DNA from: Nocardioides sp. ChNu-153
Lineage (GTDB): Bacteria > Actinomycetota > Actinomycetes > Propionibacteriales > Nocardioidaceae
DNA: 64,000 nucleotides
NCBI RefSeq assembly: GCF_030466625.1
Contig: NZ_JADEVT010000004.1
Coordinates: 124,001-188,000 of the forward strand
Direction: 5' to 3'
This document shows positions 37,020-46,532 of this stretch, in pieces. The notes under the pieces were generated by a model. That model had not been told where the DNA came from and searched no databases. It was given only the letters and a program-made list of their open reading frames with translations. The translations under genes and the position numbers were made by a program. Within the stretch, counting starts at the first letter, position 1. Each line of letters starts with the position of its first letter.

Positions 37020-38588
37020 TCAGTGGGCGAAGTGGCGGGTGCCGGTGAGGTACATCGTCACGCCCGCGGCCTTCGCCGCCTCGATGGTGAGCTCGTCGCG
37101 CACCGAGCCGCCGGGCTGCACGATCGCCGCGACGCCCGCGTCGATGAGGATCTGCGGCCCGTCCTCGAAGGGGAAGAACGCGTCGGAGGCGGCCACCGAG
37201 CCGCGGGCCCGGTCGCCGGCCCGCTCGACGGCGAGGCGGCAGGAGTCGACGCGGTTGACCTGGCCCATGCCGACGCCCACCGAGGCGCCGTCCTTCGCGA
37301 GCAGGATCGCGTTCGACTTCACGCCGCGCACCGCGCGCCAGGCGAAGGCGAGGTCGGCGAGCAGCTCGGGCGAGGCGGCCTCGCCGGTGGCCAGCGTCCA
37401 CGTCGACGGGTCGTCCCCCTCGGCCTGCAGGCGGTCGGCCTGCTGCACGAGCTGGCCGCCGGAGACGGGGCGCACCTCGAGCGGGGGGCGCTCGACGTCG
37501 GCGGCGCAGCGCAGGACGCGGATGTTCTTCTTGCGGGTCAGCACCTCGAGGGCGCCGGGCTCGAAGTCGGGGGCGACGACGACCTCGGTGAAGACCTCGG
37601 CGACCTGCTCGGCCATCGCCACGGAGACCGGGCGGTTGGCGGCGATGACGCCGCCGAACGCGGAGACCGGGTCGCAGGCGTGGGCGCGGGCGTGGGCCTC
37701 GGCCACGTCGGCGCCGACCGCGATGCCGCACGGGTTGGCGTGCTTGATGATGGCGACGGCCGGCTCGTCGAAGTCGGCGGCCGCCCGCCGGGCGGCGTCG
37801 GTGTCGACGTAGTTGTTGTAGGACATCTCCTTGCCGTGCAGCTGGTCGGCCTCGGCGAGCCCGCCGGTGCCGTCGACGTAGAGCGCCGCCGACTGGTGCG
37901 GGTTCTCGCCGTAGCGCAGCACGGCCGAGCGGGTGAGGGCCGAGCCGGTGAACGCGGGCCAGCCCGCGCCGTCGGCGTCGGTGGCGGCGGTGTAGTCACC
38001 CGCGAACCACTCGGCCACGGCGACGTCGTAGGCCGCCGTGTGGGCGAACGCCTGCGCGGCCAGCTGCCGGCGCTGGGCCAGCGTGAAGCCGCCTGCGGCG
38101 ACGGCGGCGAGCGCCTCGTCGTACGCCGCAGGAGAGGTCAGCACGGCGACGGACGGGTGGTTCTTCGCGGCCGCGCGGACCATCGACGGGCCGCCGATGT
38201 CGATCTGCTCGACGCACTCGTCGGGCGACGCGCCCGACGCGACGGTCTGGCGGAACGGGTAGAGGTTGACGACCACGAGGTCGAACGGCTCGACGCCGAG
38301 GTCGGCCAGCTGCGCGACGTGGGAGTCGAGGCGGCGGTCGGCCAGGATGCCGGCGTGCACGCGGGGGTGCAGGGTCTTCACGCGGCCGTCGAGGCACTCG
38401 GGGAAGCCCGTCAGGTCCTCGACCTTGGTGACGGGGAGGCCGAGGCCGGCGATGAGGGCGGCGGAGCCGCCGGTGGAGACGAGCTCGACGCCCGCGTCGG
38501 CGAGGCCGCGGACGAGGGTCTCGAGCCCCGTCTTGTCGAAGACGGAGACGAGCGCGCGGCGCACGGGGACCTGGTCGGGACTGCTCAC
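37020..38588 (-). CDS. purH: AICAR transformylase / IMP cyclohydrolase
   Basis: Catalyses the last two steps of IMP synthesis. The 522-residue protein has the N-terminal MGS-like cyclohydrolase domain ([20 protein letters not shown], then [13 protein letters not shown]) and the transformylase domain with [25 protein letters not shown] and the C-terminal DAFFPFEDG and TGTRHFAH. The GTG at 38588 is preceded by GGAG at suitable spacing. The leader carries a ZTP riboswitch-like RNA, which would sense the intermediate that accumulates when formyl-folate is short. Confidence 0.96.
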   Translation of the reverse strand: MSSPDQVPVRRALVSVFDKTGLETLVRGLADAGVELVSTGGSAALIAGLGLPVTKVEDLTGFPECLDGRVKTLHPRVHAGILADRRLDSHVAQLADLGVEPFDLVVVNLYPFRQTVASGASPDECVEQIDIGGPSMVRAAAKNHPSVAVLTSPAAYDEALAAVAAGGFTLAQRRQLAAQAFAHTAAYDVAVAEWFAGDYTAATDADGAGWPAFTGSALTRSAVLRYGENPHQSAALYVDGTGGLAEADQLHGKEMSYNNYVDTDAARRAAADFDEPAVAIIKHANPCGIAVGADVAEAHARAHACDPVSAFGGVIAANRPVSVAMAEQVAEVFTEVVVAPDFEPGALEVLTRKKNIRVLRCAADVERPPLEVRPVSGGQLVQQADRLQAEGDDPSTWTLATGEAASPELLADLAFAWRAVRGVKSNAILLAKDGASVGVGMGQVNRVDSCRLAVERAGDRARGSVAASDAFFPFEDGPQILIDAGVAAIVQPGGSVRDELTIEAAKAAGVTMYLTGTRHFAH

Positions 38589-38619
38589 GGTGGAACTCCT
38601 CGTGGGGACGAAGGCGGAC

Positions 38620-38698
38620 ATCCGGTGCGCACCCAGGCGGTCGATGCGCACGCTGCTGCACTCCCTGGTGGTCGACCACCTGCGCCAGTCGTGTGGGG
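38620..38698 (-). promoter_or_regulatory. ZTP (pfl) riboswitch upstream of purH
   Basis: Read leftward, the leader contains the hallmark elements in order: GACTGGCG from 38690, a P2 hairpin with arms GGTGG and CCACC around TCGA (38680-38667), then GGGAG. Next comes a perfect 7-bp P3 stem, 38651-38645 with 38631-38625, whose loop carries CCGCCTGGG. These match the conserved core of the pfl/ZTP motif, known upstream of purH and one-carbon genes. The outer P1 stem is not obvious. The RNA ends about 32 bases before the purH ribosome site, suggesting control of translation or early termination. Confidence 0.85.
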
Positions 38699-38715
38699 CC
38701 CAGGCTAGTCGACGG

Positions 38716-39366
38716 CTACTCGACGGCGGGGGTGGGTGCGACTCCGGGCGCCGCGCCGAAGCGGGCGGTGCGGCCCTCGACGTGCAGCCCCTCGCGCGCG
38801 AGGCGTCCGACGGTGTCGACGAGCATCGCCCGCTCGGCGACCTTGATGCGCTCGTGCAGCGCGTCGGCGTCGTCGGTGTCGAGGACGGGCACCGCGCTCT
38901 GGGCGAGGATGACGCCGGTGTCGACGCCCGCGTCGACCACGAAGAGGGTCGCGCCGCTGACCTTGACGCCGTACGCGAGCGCGTCGGCCGGCCCGTGCAT
39001 CCCCGGGAAGCTGGGGCTCAGCGCGGGGTGGGTGTTGACGACGCGGCCCCCGAGGCGGTCGAGGAACGCGGGGCCGACGAGCTTCATGAAGCCCGCCAGC
39101 ACCACCCAGTCGGGGGCGTGGCCCGCGACCGCGTCGGCGAGCGCGGCGTCCCACGCCGCCCGGTCGGGGTGGTCGCGCAGCCGCTCGACGAAGGTCGGTA
39201 CGCCGGCCCGCTCGGCCCGGCGCAAGCCTTCCACGCCGTCCCGGTCGGCCCCGACGGCGACCACGCGCGCGCCGTACGCCGGGTCGGCGGCGGCGTCGAG
39301 GAGCGCCTGCAGGTTGGTCCCGGAGCCGGAGACGAGGACGACGAGGCGGGCGGGCTGGTCGGGCAC
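38716..39366 (-). CDS. purN: Phosphoribosylglycinamide formyltransferase
   Basis: Transfers a formyl group from 10-formyl-THF to GAR in purine synthesis. The 216-residue protein has the substrate loop [16 protein letters not shown], the folate/catalytic region [30 protein letters not shown] (Asn and His of the active site), and [15 protein letters not shown] with the active Asp. GTG start at 39366. It runs in the same direction as purH; the ZTP element lies between the two, so purH can be controlled independently. Confidence 0.95.
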   Translation of the reverse strand: MPDQPARLVVLVSGSGTNLQALLDAAADPAYGARVVAVGADRDGVEGLRRAERAGVPTFVERLRDHPDRAAWDAALADAVAGHAPDWVVLAGFMKLVGPAFLDRLGGRVVNTHPALSPSFPGMHGPADALAYGVKVSGATLFVVDAGVDTGVILAQSAVPVLDTDDADALHERIKVAERAMLVDTVGRLAREGLHVEGRTARFGAAPGVAPTPAVE

Positions 39367-39410
39367 GGCCGGGAGTCTAGGGGCCGGGCGCGCGGTGGGC
39401 GCGCGGCCGC

Positions 39411-40643
39411 TCAGGCCGCCGGGAGACGGCGGCGCTGGAGCAGCGTCATGAGGAGACCGCCCACGAGACCGCCGGTCGCGAACGCGACGACGGCGTGCAC
39501 GGTGACGTCCCCCGCGAAGGGGCCCACCTCGGCCATGCGGCCCGGGCCCACGGCCCCGCCCGCCAGGCGGGCCACCACGCCGAGGGCGAGACCGGCGAGC
39601 ACGCCGGCCGCCCCGCCGCGCACCGCCCCGACCTCGAGGCGGGTGGTGGGCCGGACGCGCTGCACCAGGGCGACCACGACGGCCGCGAGCACGAACGGGG
39701 CGAGGAGCAGGGCGGTCGCGAGCCACCCGGGGACCGGCGCGGCCGGCGTGGCGGCGACGAGCGGGAACACCGGGACGGGCCCGAGCGCGACCGCGGACGG
39801 GGCCACGACCGTGCCCGTCCCCAGCGCGAAGCCCGGGCCCAGGCCGTAGGCGCCGGCCATGACGACCATGTTCGGCACGAGCAGCAGGGCGAGCCCGACG
39901 ACGAGCACCGCCGTACCGGGGCCGGTCTCGAGCCGCGACAACGTCGACGCGGCGTCGGAGAGGCCGAGCGCGAGGCCGGTCGCGGCCAGCAGACCCGCCA
40001 CGACGGTCCAGGCGAGGACGAGGGCCACGGCGGCGGCGAGGCCGTCGCGGACGTCGACGGGCACGAGGTCCGCCCACACGGCGGCGCGCCCGGAGCCGAC
40101 GGCGACGCCCGCCCCGCCGACGCCGCCGGCCAGCAGGAGGGACCAGGTGAGCACGCCGGCGAGCGAGACCCCGTCGCCCGGGCCCGAGGCCAGCACGGCG
40201 ACCAGCAGGGCGGCCACGACGTACGCCGCGGCGAACAGCCCCACGGCCGTGGGCACGACGAGGTCCCGCTCCCCCGCGGCGATCGCCCGGGCGTCCGGGC
40301 CGTGGGGGGCGAGCGTCTCGCCCGTGCGCAGCCCCAGCCGCCAGCAGACGACGGCGCAGACCAGCGTGATGCCCAGCGGCACCATCGTCACGGGCGTGCC
40401 CTGCACGTCGACCCCCGAGCCGTGGCCCGTCAGCCAGCCCAGCGCCCCCACGCGCAGCGCGCCGGAGGGCCGCCCGTGGGCGCCGGCGTCGGTGACGAAC
40501 CAGCCGACGACACCCACCGCGAGGGCCACCACGAGCGTCGACAGCGCCGCCACGGCGCCGCCGGCCGAGGCGACGAGCACGAGGCTGCGCGGTGCCGGCG
40601 CGGCGGGCGGGCGGGACCGGAGGCCGGGGAGCACGGAAGTCAT
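39411..40643 (-). CDS. DUF6350 (PerM-like) polytopic membrane protein
   Basis: A roughly 410-residue protein of at least ten hydrophobic segments with a short basic N-terminus. In mycobacteria the cell-division membrane protein PerM lies directly upstream of purN and purH, the same order as here. That neighbourhood and the overall layout support a PerM/DUF6350 assignment. ATG 40643 has a better-spaced GAGG than ATG 40652. It probably shares a promoter with purN, 44 bases downstream. The proposed role is support of septation by stabilising divisome proteins, by analogy only. Confidence 0.75.
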   Translation of the reverse strand: MTSVLPGLRSRPPAAPAPRSLVLVASAGGAVAALSTLVVALAVGVVGWFVTDAGAHGRPSGALRVGALGWLTGHGSGVDVQGTPVTMVPLGITLVCAVVCWRLGLRTGETLAPHGPDARAIAAGERDLVVPTAVGLFAAAYVVAALLVAVLASGPGDGVSLAGVLTWSLLLAGGVGGAGVAVGSGRAAVWADLVPVDVRDGLAAAVALVLAWTVVAGLLAATGLALGLSDAASTLSRLETGPGTAVLVVGLALLLVPNMVVMAGAYGLGPGFALGTGTVVAPSAVALGPVPVFPLVAATPAAPVPGWLATALLLAPFVLAAVVVALVQRVRPTTRLEVGAVRGGAAGVLAGLALGVVARLAGGAVGPGRMAEVGPFAGDVTVHAVVAFATGGLVGGLLMTLLQRRRLPAA

Positions 40644-40769
40644 CGCACCCATCCTCGCCGCGCCCGGGGCGACGACCGGGGAGCCCTCGCCCGACACGCC
40701 GCACCCGGCTCGGGCGGGGTCGGGTGCCGGTCCCGGGCACCCGGGCCGTCGGCTACCGTGGACGCCGCC

Positions 40770-42713
40770 ATGGCCGACTCCGATGCGTTCGACGCGTTCT
40801 ACAAGGACGCCCGCGACCGGTTGCTGGCCCAGACCTACCTCCTCACCGGTGACCTGCCGGCGGCCCGCAGCGCCGTGCGCGAGGCGTTCGTGGCGGCGTG
40901 GCACCGCTGGTCGAAGGTCGCCGCGTCCGGCGACCCGGAGGCGGAGGTGCGGCCGCGCACCTGGGCCCAGGCCCAGCGCCGCGCCACGACGCGCCCCTGG
41001 CACCGCGAGAAGGGCCTCGCGCCCGAGGTGACCGCGACCCTCGAGGCGCTCGCCGCCCTGGACGGCGCCCCGCGCCGGTTGCTGCTGCTCTCCGAGCTCG
41101 CCGACCTCGCGCTGGGCGACGCCGCCCGCGAGGCCGGTGTGACGCTCGAGGAGGGGGCGCGCCACCTCGCCGTCGGCCGGGCGGAGTACGCCGAGGCCCT
41201 CGGCCTGGTCACGCCCGAGGAGGTGACGGCCACCCTCGGTGTCGCCGCCGCGGCCGCGACGGCCGACGCGCGGTGGCCCCGGCCCTCGATCCTGCGGCGG
41301 GCCGGCTCCCGTCGGCGCCGCACCCACGCCGTCGTCGGCGCCGCGCTCGCGGTCGTCGCCGTCGGGGCGTCCGGGTTCGTGGTGCACGACGAGACGGGCA
41401 CCCCGACCTCGCTCGCGCGCTCGGTGGACCGCGACATCCCGGTGCCGGGCAGCCCGCCGACGCTGACCTCGCCGGAGCTCGCGGACAGCCTGACCGTCGA
41501 CACGCTCCTGCCGACCGCCGACGTGGAGGTGCTGGGCCCGGACCTGACGTGGACCACCACGACCACGGACAACACCCCGGGCGACGGCCTCGTGCTGCCG
41601 TGCCAGGAGGCGCGGTACGCCGACACCGACGGGCTCGCCGGCTTCGTGCGCACCTTCCGGGCCACCACCACCGACGGCCGGTTGCTCCAGGCGTTCCAGG
41701 CCAGCGAGCTCTCGCGGTCGGCCGAGGCCGCCGGCGGTGCCTACGGCGAGTGGGCCTCGTGGCTCGCGGGCTGCTCGATCCCGCGCACGCAGCTCGTGGC
41801 GACGTACGCCGTGGAGGGCGTCGGCGACGAGGCCGTCGCCTTCGTGCTGCGGCGCAGCGGCGAGGAGGCCGGCATCGTCACGGCCGGCGTGGCCCGCACG
41901 GGCGACATCACCACCGTCACCGTCGCGGACGTCGCCGGCGCGGAGGAGGACGCGGGCCCGACCGTGGCGAACCTGCTGGCCACCGGCGTCAACCGGATCT
42001 GCGAGACCGAGGGCGGCGGGGAGTGCGCGAGCGACCCCGCCCTGGTGCCGCGACTGCCCCTGCCCGTCGGCGACGACCCGTACCTGCTCGACGTGGTCGA
42101 CCTGCCCCCCGTGCCCGGCGTCGAGCTGCCCTGGTCGGGGACGCGGCCCGCCGCACCCACCACCGGCACCGAGTCGGCCACCGTCTGCGACAACGCGAAC
42201 TTCGTCAACGCGGGCATCGCGTCCCCGGTCACCCGCACCTTCCTCATCACCGACGCCGGGCTGCCCGACACCTTCGGGCTCAGCCAGTCGACCGGCACGT
42301 TCGCCGACGCCCAGGTCGCCCAGGGCTTCGTGGGCGCCATCGAGGGCCTGGTCGCCGACTGCCAGGAGAAGGACCTCGTCACCGGCGCCGAGCTGATCGG
42401 CGACGAGACGTACGACGACGGCCGCCTGCTCGTGTGGAGCATCGACGTGCGCGTCGGCGAGGACTCCACCGTGCGCATGCTCATGGGGGTCGCCCGCGCC
42501 GGCGCCCTGGTCACCCAGGTCAACCTCGTGCCCGCCGGCGACGCGACGCTCGAGGACGAGGAGTTCGTCGCCGTCGTCGACCGCGCCCGCCAGCGCCTGG
42601 CCCAGGTCAACGCCAGCGCCGCCGCCGCGCCCGCCGACCCGGCCACCACCGCGGCGCCCAGCGCCCCCGCCGAGCCCGCGGCCCCCGCGACCCCCGCCCC
42701 CTCCGAGGGCTGA
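40770..42713 (+). CDS. Membrane-anchored sigma-factor-like protein with extracytoplasmic C-terminal domains
   Basis: 647 residues. The N-terminus resembles an ECF sigma factor: a region-2-like stretch at about 8-48 (RLLAQTYLLTGDLPAARS, then AFVAAWHRW) and a region-4-like helical segment at about 95-145. Key acidic and DNA-contact patterns are degenerate. A basic RRRR at 181-184 precedes one membrane span (about 187-206), and the rest is predicted outside. The outer part holds two similar units of about 170 residues, each with a CQEA or CDNA start, an FVRTF or VTRTF strand and a later Cys, loosely like PknH-type sensor domains. The tail is Ala/Pro-rich. The function is not known. Confidence 0.7.
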   Translation: MADSDAFDAFYKDARDRLLAQTYLLTGDLPAARSAVREAFVAAWHRWSKVAASGDPEAEVRPRTWAQAQRRATTRPWHREKGLAPEVTATLEALAALDGAPRRLLLLSELADLALGDAAREAGVTLEEGARHLAVGRAEYAEALGLVTPEEVTATLGVAAAAATADARWPRPSILRRAGSRRRRTHAVVGAALAVVAVGASGFVVHDETGTPTSLARSVDRDIPVPGSPPTLTSPELADSLTVDTLLPTADVEVLGPDLTWTTTTTDNTPGDGLVLPCQEARYADTDGLAGFVRTFRATTTDGRLLQAFQASELSRSAEAAGGAYGEWASWLAGCSIPRTQLVATYAVEGVGDEAVAFVLRRSGEEAGIVTAGVARTGDITTVTVADVAGAEEDAGPTVANLLATGVNRICETEGGGECASDPALVPRLPLPVGDDPYLLDVVDLPPVPGVELPWSGTRPAAPTTGTESATVCDNANFVNAGIASPVTRTFLITDAGLPDTFGLSQSTGTFADAQVAQGFVGAIEGLVADCQEKDLVTGAELIGDETYDDGRLLVWSIDVRVGEDSTVRMLMGVARAGALVTQVNLVPAGDATLEDEEFVAVVDRARQRLAQVNASAAAAPADPATTAAPSAPAEPAAPATPAPSEG

Positions 42714-42726
42714 GCGCCGGGGGTGG

Positions 42727-42785
42727 CGGGTTCCCCGGTGCACCGGGGAACCCGTCACTTCCGGTGCCGACCTTTCCACCGGAAG
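42727..42785. repeat. Perfect 28-bp palindrome plus a second hairpin
   Basis: 42727-42754 is an exact 28-base palindrome centred on GTGCAC. Immediately after, 42758-42766 and 42777-42785 form an exact 9-bp stem with a ten-base loop. Both lie just past the stop of the sigma-like gene and before a third, terminator-type hairpin. Tandem palindromes at gene ends are the usual look of REP-like dispersed repeats; only one copy of this one is apparent in the window. Confidence 0.55.
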
Positions 42786-42823
42786 CGGTGGGTTCGGTCC
42801 GCGACCCCCGCCCCCGGACGCGA

Positions 42824-42857
42824 ACAGGGCCCGCCCCCTCGCGGGGGCGGGCCCTGT
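42824..42857. terminator. Bidirectional terminator between the sigma-like gene and sucD
   Basis: A perfect 15-bp stem, 42824-42838 with 42843-42857, and a TCGC loop, placed between the convergent ends at 42713 and 42875. It can serve both transcription units; no T-run flanks it. Confidence 0.75.
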
Positions 42858-42874
42858 CGGGCGTGCGGTGCGAC

Positions 42875-43771
<897 letters not shown>

Positions 43772-43790
43772 GTTCTCTCTCCGTCCCGTC

Positions 43791-44951
43791 TCAGGCGTTC
43801 GCCAGCTCGGCGGCCTTGTCGGCCGCACCGTCCATCGTCGGCACGACCGTCACCAGCGGGTGGTCGCGCTCCGCGAGGATCCGGCGGCCCTCCTCGACGT
43901 TGTTGCCGTCGAGGCGGACGACGAGCGGCTTGGTGGCCTCGTCGCCGAGGATGTCGAGCGCGCCCACGATGCCGTTGGCCACCGCGTCGCACGAGGTGAT
44001 GCCGCCGAACACGTTGACGAAGACGCTCTTGACCTGCGGGTCGTTGAGGATCACGTCGAGGCCGTCGGCCATGACCTGCGCCGAGGCGCCGCCGCCGATG
44101 TCGAGGAAGTTGGCGGGCTTCACGCCGCCGTGCGCCTCACCGGCGTACGCGACCACGTCGAGGGTGCTCATCACGAGACCCGCGCCGTTGCCGATGATGC
44201 CGACCTCGCCGTCGAGCTTGACGTAGTTGAGGCCCTTCTCCTTGGCCTTCGCCTCGAGGGGGTCGGCCGCGGCCTTGTCCTCGAACTCGGAGTGCTCGGA
44301 GTGACGGAACTCGGCGTTCTCGTCGAGCGACACCTTGCCGTCGAGCGCCTCGAGGACGTCGCCCTCGAGACGGGCGAGCGGGTTGACCTCGACGAGGGTG
44401 GCGTCCTCCTCGACGAAGACCTTCCACAGCGCCAGGATCATCTGCACGGCCTGGTCGGTGAGGGCCTCGGGGAACTTGGCCTCCGCCACGATCGCGCGCG
44501 CCTTGGCCTCGTCCACGCCCGTGCCCGGGTCGATGGCGATCTGTCGCACGGCCTCGGGGTTGGTCCTCGCGACCTCCTCGATCTCGACACCACCCTCGAC
44601 GGACGCGATGCAGAGGTACTGCCGGTTGGCCCGGTCGAGCAGGAAGGAGAAGTAGTACTCCTCCTGGATGCTCGCGGCCGGGGCGACGAGGACCCGGTTG
44701 ACCGTGAGGCCCTTGATCTCCATGCCGAGGATGTTCGACGCGTGCTCGTGCGCCTCGTCGGGCGTCTTGGCGAGCTTGACGCCGCCCGCCTTGCCCCGTC
44801 CGCCGGCCTTCACCTGCGCCTTGACGACGACGACGCCGAGCTGCTCGGCCGCCGCTCGGGCCTCGTCGGGCGTGTTCGCCACGATGCCCTCGGTCACGGC
44901 CACGCCGTGCTTCGCGAAGAGCTGCTTCGCCTGGTACTCCATCAGGTCCAC
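43791..44951 (-). CDS. sucC: ADP-forming succinyl-CoA synthetase beta subunit
   Basis: The 386-residue nucleotide-binding subunit. It has the ATP-grasp region [41 protein letters not shown] and the C-terminal [14 protein letters not shown]. The GTG at 44951 ([16 protein letters not shown]) is preferred over the ATG three codons in, because AAGGA lies at a usable distance from the GTG and related enzymes begin with the same residues. It diverges from the M23 peptidase gene across about 280 bases, in which I see no riboswitch or clear operator. Confidence 0.96.
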   Translation of the reverse strand: MDLMEYQAKQLFAKHGVAVTEGIVANTPDEARAAAEQLGVVVVKAQVKAGGRGKAGGVKLAKTPDEAHEHASNILGMEIKGLTVNRVLVAPAASIQEEYYFSFLLDRANRQYLCIASVEGGVEIEEVARTNPEAVRQIAIDPGTGVDEAKARAIVAEAKFPEALTDQAVQMILALWKVFVEEDATLVEVNPLARLEGDVLEALDGKVSLDENAEFRHSEHSEFEDKAAADPLEAKAKEKGLNYVKLDGEVGIIGNGAGLVMSTLDVVAYAGEAHGGVKPANFLDIGGGASAQVMADGLDVILNDPQVKSVFVNVFGGITSCDAVANGIVGALDILGDEATKPLVVRLDGNNVEEGRRILAERDHPLVTVVPTMDGAADKAAELANA

Positions 44952-45230
44952 GATCCGACCAGTCCTTTTTGTGTGAGGTGAGAGTCCGGATTCCTCGCGG
45001 CACGATAGACCCGCCCGGTCCGCGGCAGCACAGGGGTCTCGCACCGGCCGGTACGACGTGACGTCGGCCACACGCGCCGGGTCCGCGCCGGGGCACAGCG
45101 GCACGATCCACAGGTGGCGCGAACCCGGGATTCCGGCGGACGGCGTCCGTCCGTTACAGTCGGGCGCTGACCTTCCGAGCACGTCAACGCAGGCCCCCGC
45201 CTGCCGAACCGAACGAGGAACACGAGGTAG

Positions 45231-46460
45231 ATGGGCAACCACCGAGCCGAACGTCGCGGCCCCCGCCGCGCAGGCTCGTCGACCGCCGACGCCCCTCGCC
45301 CTGCCGGAGGCAAGCGCGCCGCCCGTCCCGCCCCGCGCCGCAGCCCCGTCACGGAGCCGGAGGCCACCGAGGCGCACCCGGTCGACGAGTCCCCCGAGAC
45401 CGCCGCGCCGGCCCTGGCCGCGCTGGCCGACGAGGCCGCCCGCGAGGCCCTGGTACCCACCACGCCCTCGCCGCAGACGGTGCTCCCGTCCGTCGCTGCC
45501 GCCGCCGACCACGGCGTGCGCTCCGAGGTCTCGTTCGAGGACACCACGCTCACGCTGCCGGCCGTGCCGACCGAGGCGTCCCCTGCGACGACGTACGACG
45601 TCCGCGGTTTCGCCGCGCAGGCGCGCGCCGAGCGCCGGGCCGGCGCGAGCGCCACGCCCGGGCGCCGCAAGGCGGTCCGCGCGAAGGAGCCCGCCGCCCC
45701 GACGGGTCTGCGCCTGCCGATCCGTCCCTCCGCTCCCGTCCTGGCGGGCGTCGCCGTGCTGGCGATCTCCGCCGGCGGCGCCGTCACCGCGGGTGGCGCC
45801 AGCCCGACGGCCGAGGTCGACCCCGCGTCGTACCGGCTCTCGGCCAGCAACGCGATGTCCGGCACCACGGTGGCCTCCAGCAGCGACCTGCTGACCGAGC
45901 GCACCCGCGCCGTCAGCCGCGACTCCGAGCGCGACGCGCTCGTGGACGCCGCCGACGAGGCGACCATCGCCGAGACCGAGGCCCAGGCGCAGCGCCGCTC
46001 GACCGAGCTGCAGCTGCTCGCCAGCTCCGCGGAGGAGCAGGCGGAGCTGCTCGCGCTGAACGCCTGGGTGCTGCCGGTCGACAACTACCGCCTCACCAAC
46101 CGGTTCGGTCAGGCCGAGTCCTACTACGCGTCGGGCTACCACACCGGCCTCGACTTCGCGGCCCCGTCCGGCACGCCCATCCGCGCCGTCGCGGGCGGCC
46201 GGGTCACGGAGACGGGGTACGCCGGCAGCTACGGCAACAAGACCGTCATCACGCTCGAGGACGGCACGGAGATGTGGTACGCCCACCAGTCCTCGATCAG
46301 CGTCTCGTCGGGCACCGAGGTCGCCGCCGGCGACGTCATCGGGTACGTCGGCTCGACCGGCAACAGCTCCGGTCCCCACCTCCACCTCGAGGTGCGCCCC
46401 GGTGCCGGCGACCCGGTCGACCCGGCCGCCGCGATGGCGCAGAACGGCGTCACCCCCTGA
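45231..46460 (+). CDS. M23 family peptidase (cell-wall endopeptidase)
   Basis: 409 residues. A long basic, Pro/Ala-rich cytoplasmic N-terminus (about 1-160) is followed by a hydrophobic anchor at about 168-190, a helical linker, and a C-terminal LytM/M23 domain. The zinc ligands are in HTGLDFAAP near residue 304 and HLHLE near 386, with WYAHQS carrying the other catalytic His. Such enzymes cut peptidoglycan cross-bridges or activate amidases. The ATG follows a GAGGAACACGAGGTAG leader. A mycobacterial counterpart is also beside sucC and uvrD1. Confidence 0.9.
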   Translation: MGNHRAERRGPRRAGSSTADAPRPAGGKRAARPAPRRSPVTEPEATEAHPVDESPETAAPALAALADEAAREALVPTTPSPQTVLPSVAAAADHGVRSEVSFEDTTLTLPAVPTEASPATTYDVRGFAAQARAERRAGASATPGRRKAVRAKEPAAPTGLRLPIRPSAPVLAGVAVLAISAGGAVTAGGASPTAEVDPASYRLSASNAMSGTTVASSSDLLTERTRAVSRDSERDALVDAADEATIAETEAQAQRRSTELQLLASSAEEQAELLALNAWVLPVDNYRLTNRFGQAESYYASGYHTGLDFAAPSGTPIRAVAGGRVTETGYAGSYGNKTVITLEDGTEMWYAHQSSISVSSGTEVAAGDVIGYVGSTGNSSGPHLHLEVRPGAGDPVDPAAAMAQNGVTP

Positions 46461-46491
46461 GCTAGACCCGGCGGCCCCCGCGCCTCCCGCA

Positions 46492-46526
46492 CGAACGGCC
46501 CCGACGCCTCGCGTCGGGGCCGTTCG
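46492..46526. terminator. Bidirectional terminator between the M23 gene and the helicase
   Basis: A perfect 16-bp stem, 46492-46507 with 46511-46526, and a three-base CTC loop, sits between the convergent stops at 46460 and 46533. On the plus strand it is followed by CCTTCCT, a weak pyrimidine tail. Confidence 0.8.
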
Positions 46527-46532
46527 CCTTCC

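Noticed and set aside
44952..45230. Possible cyclic di-AMP riboswitch before the M23 gene, as seen for some actinobacterial cell-wall hydrolases
   Set aside because: I could not find the conserved core segments of that motif in this gap.
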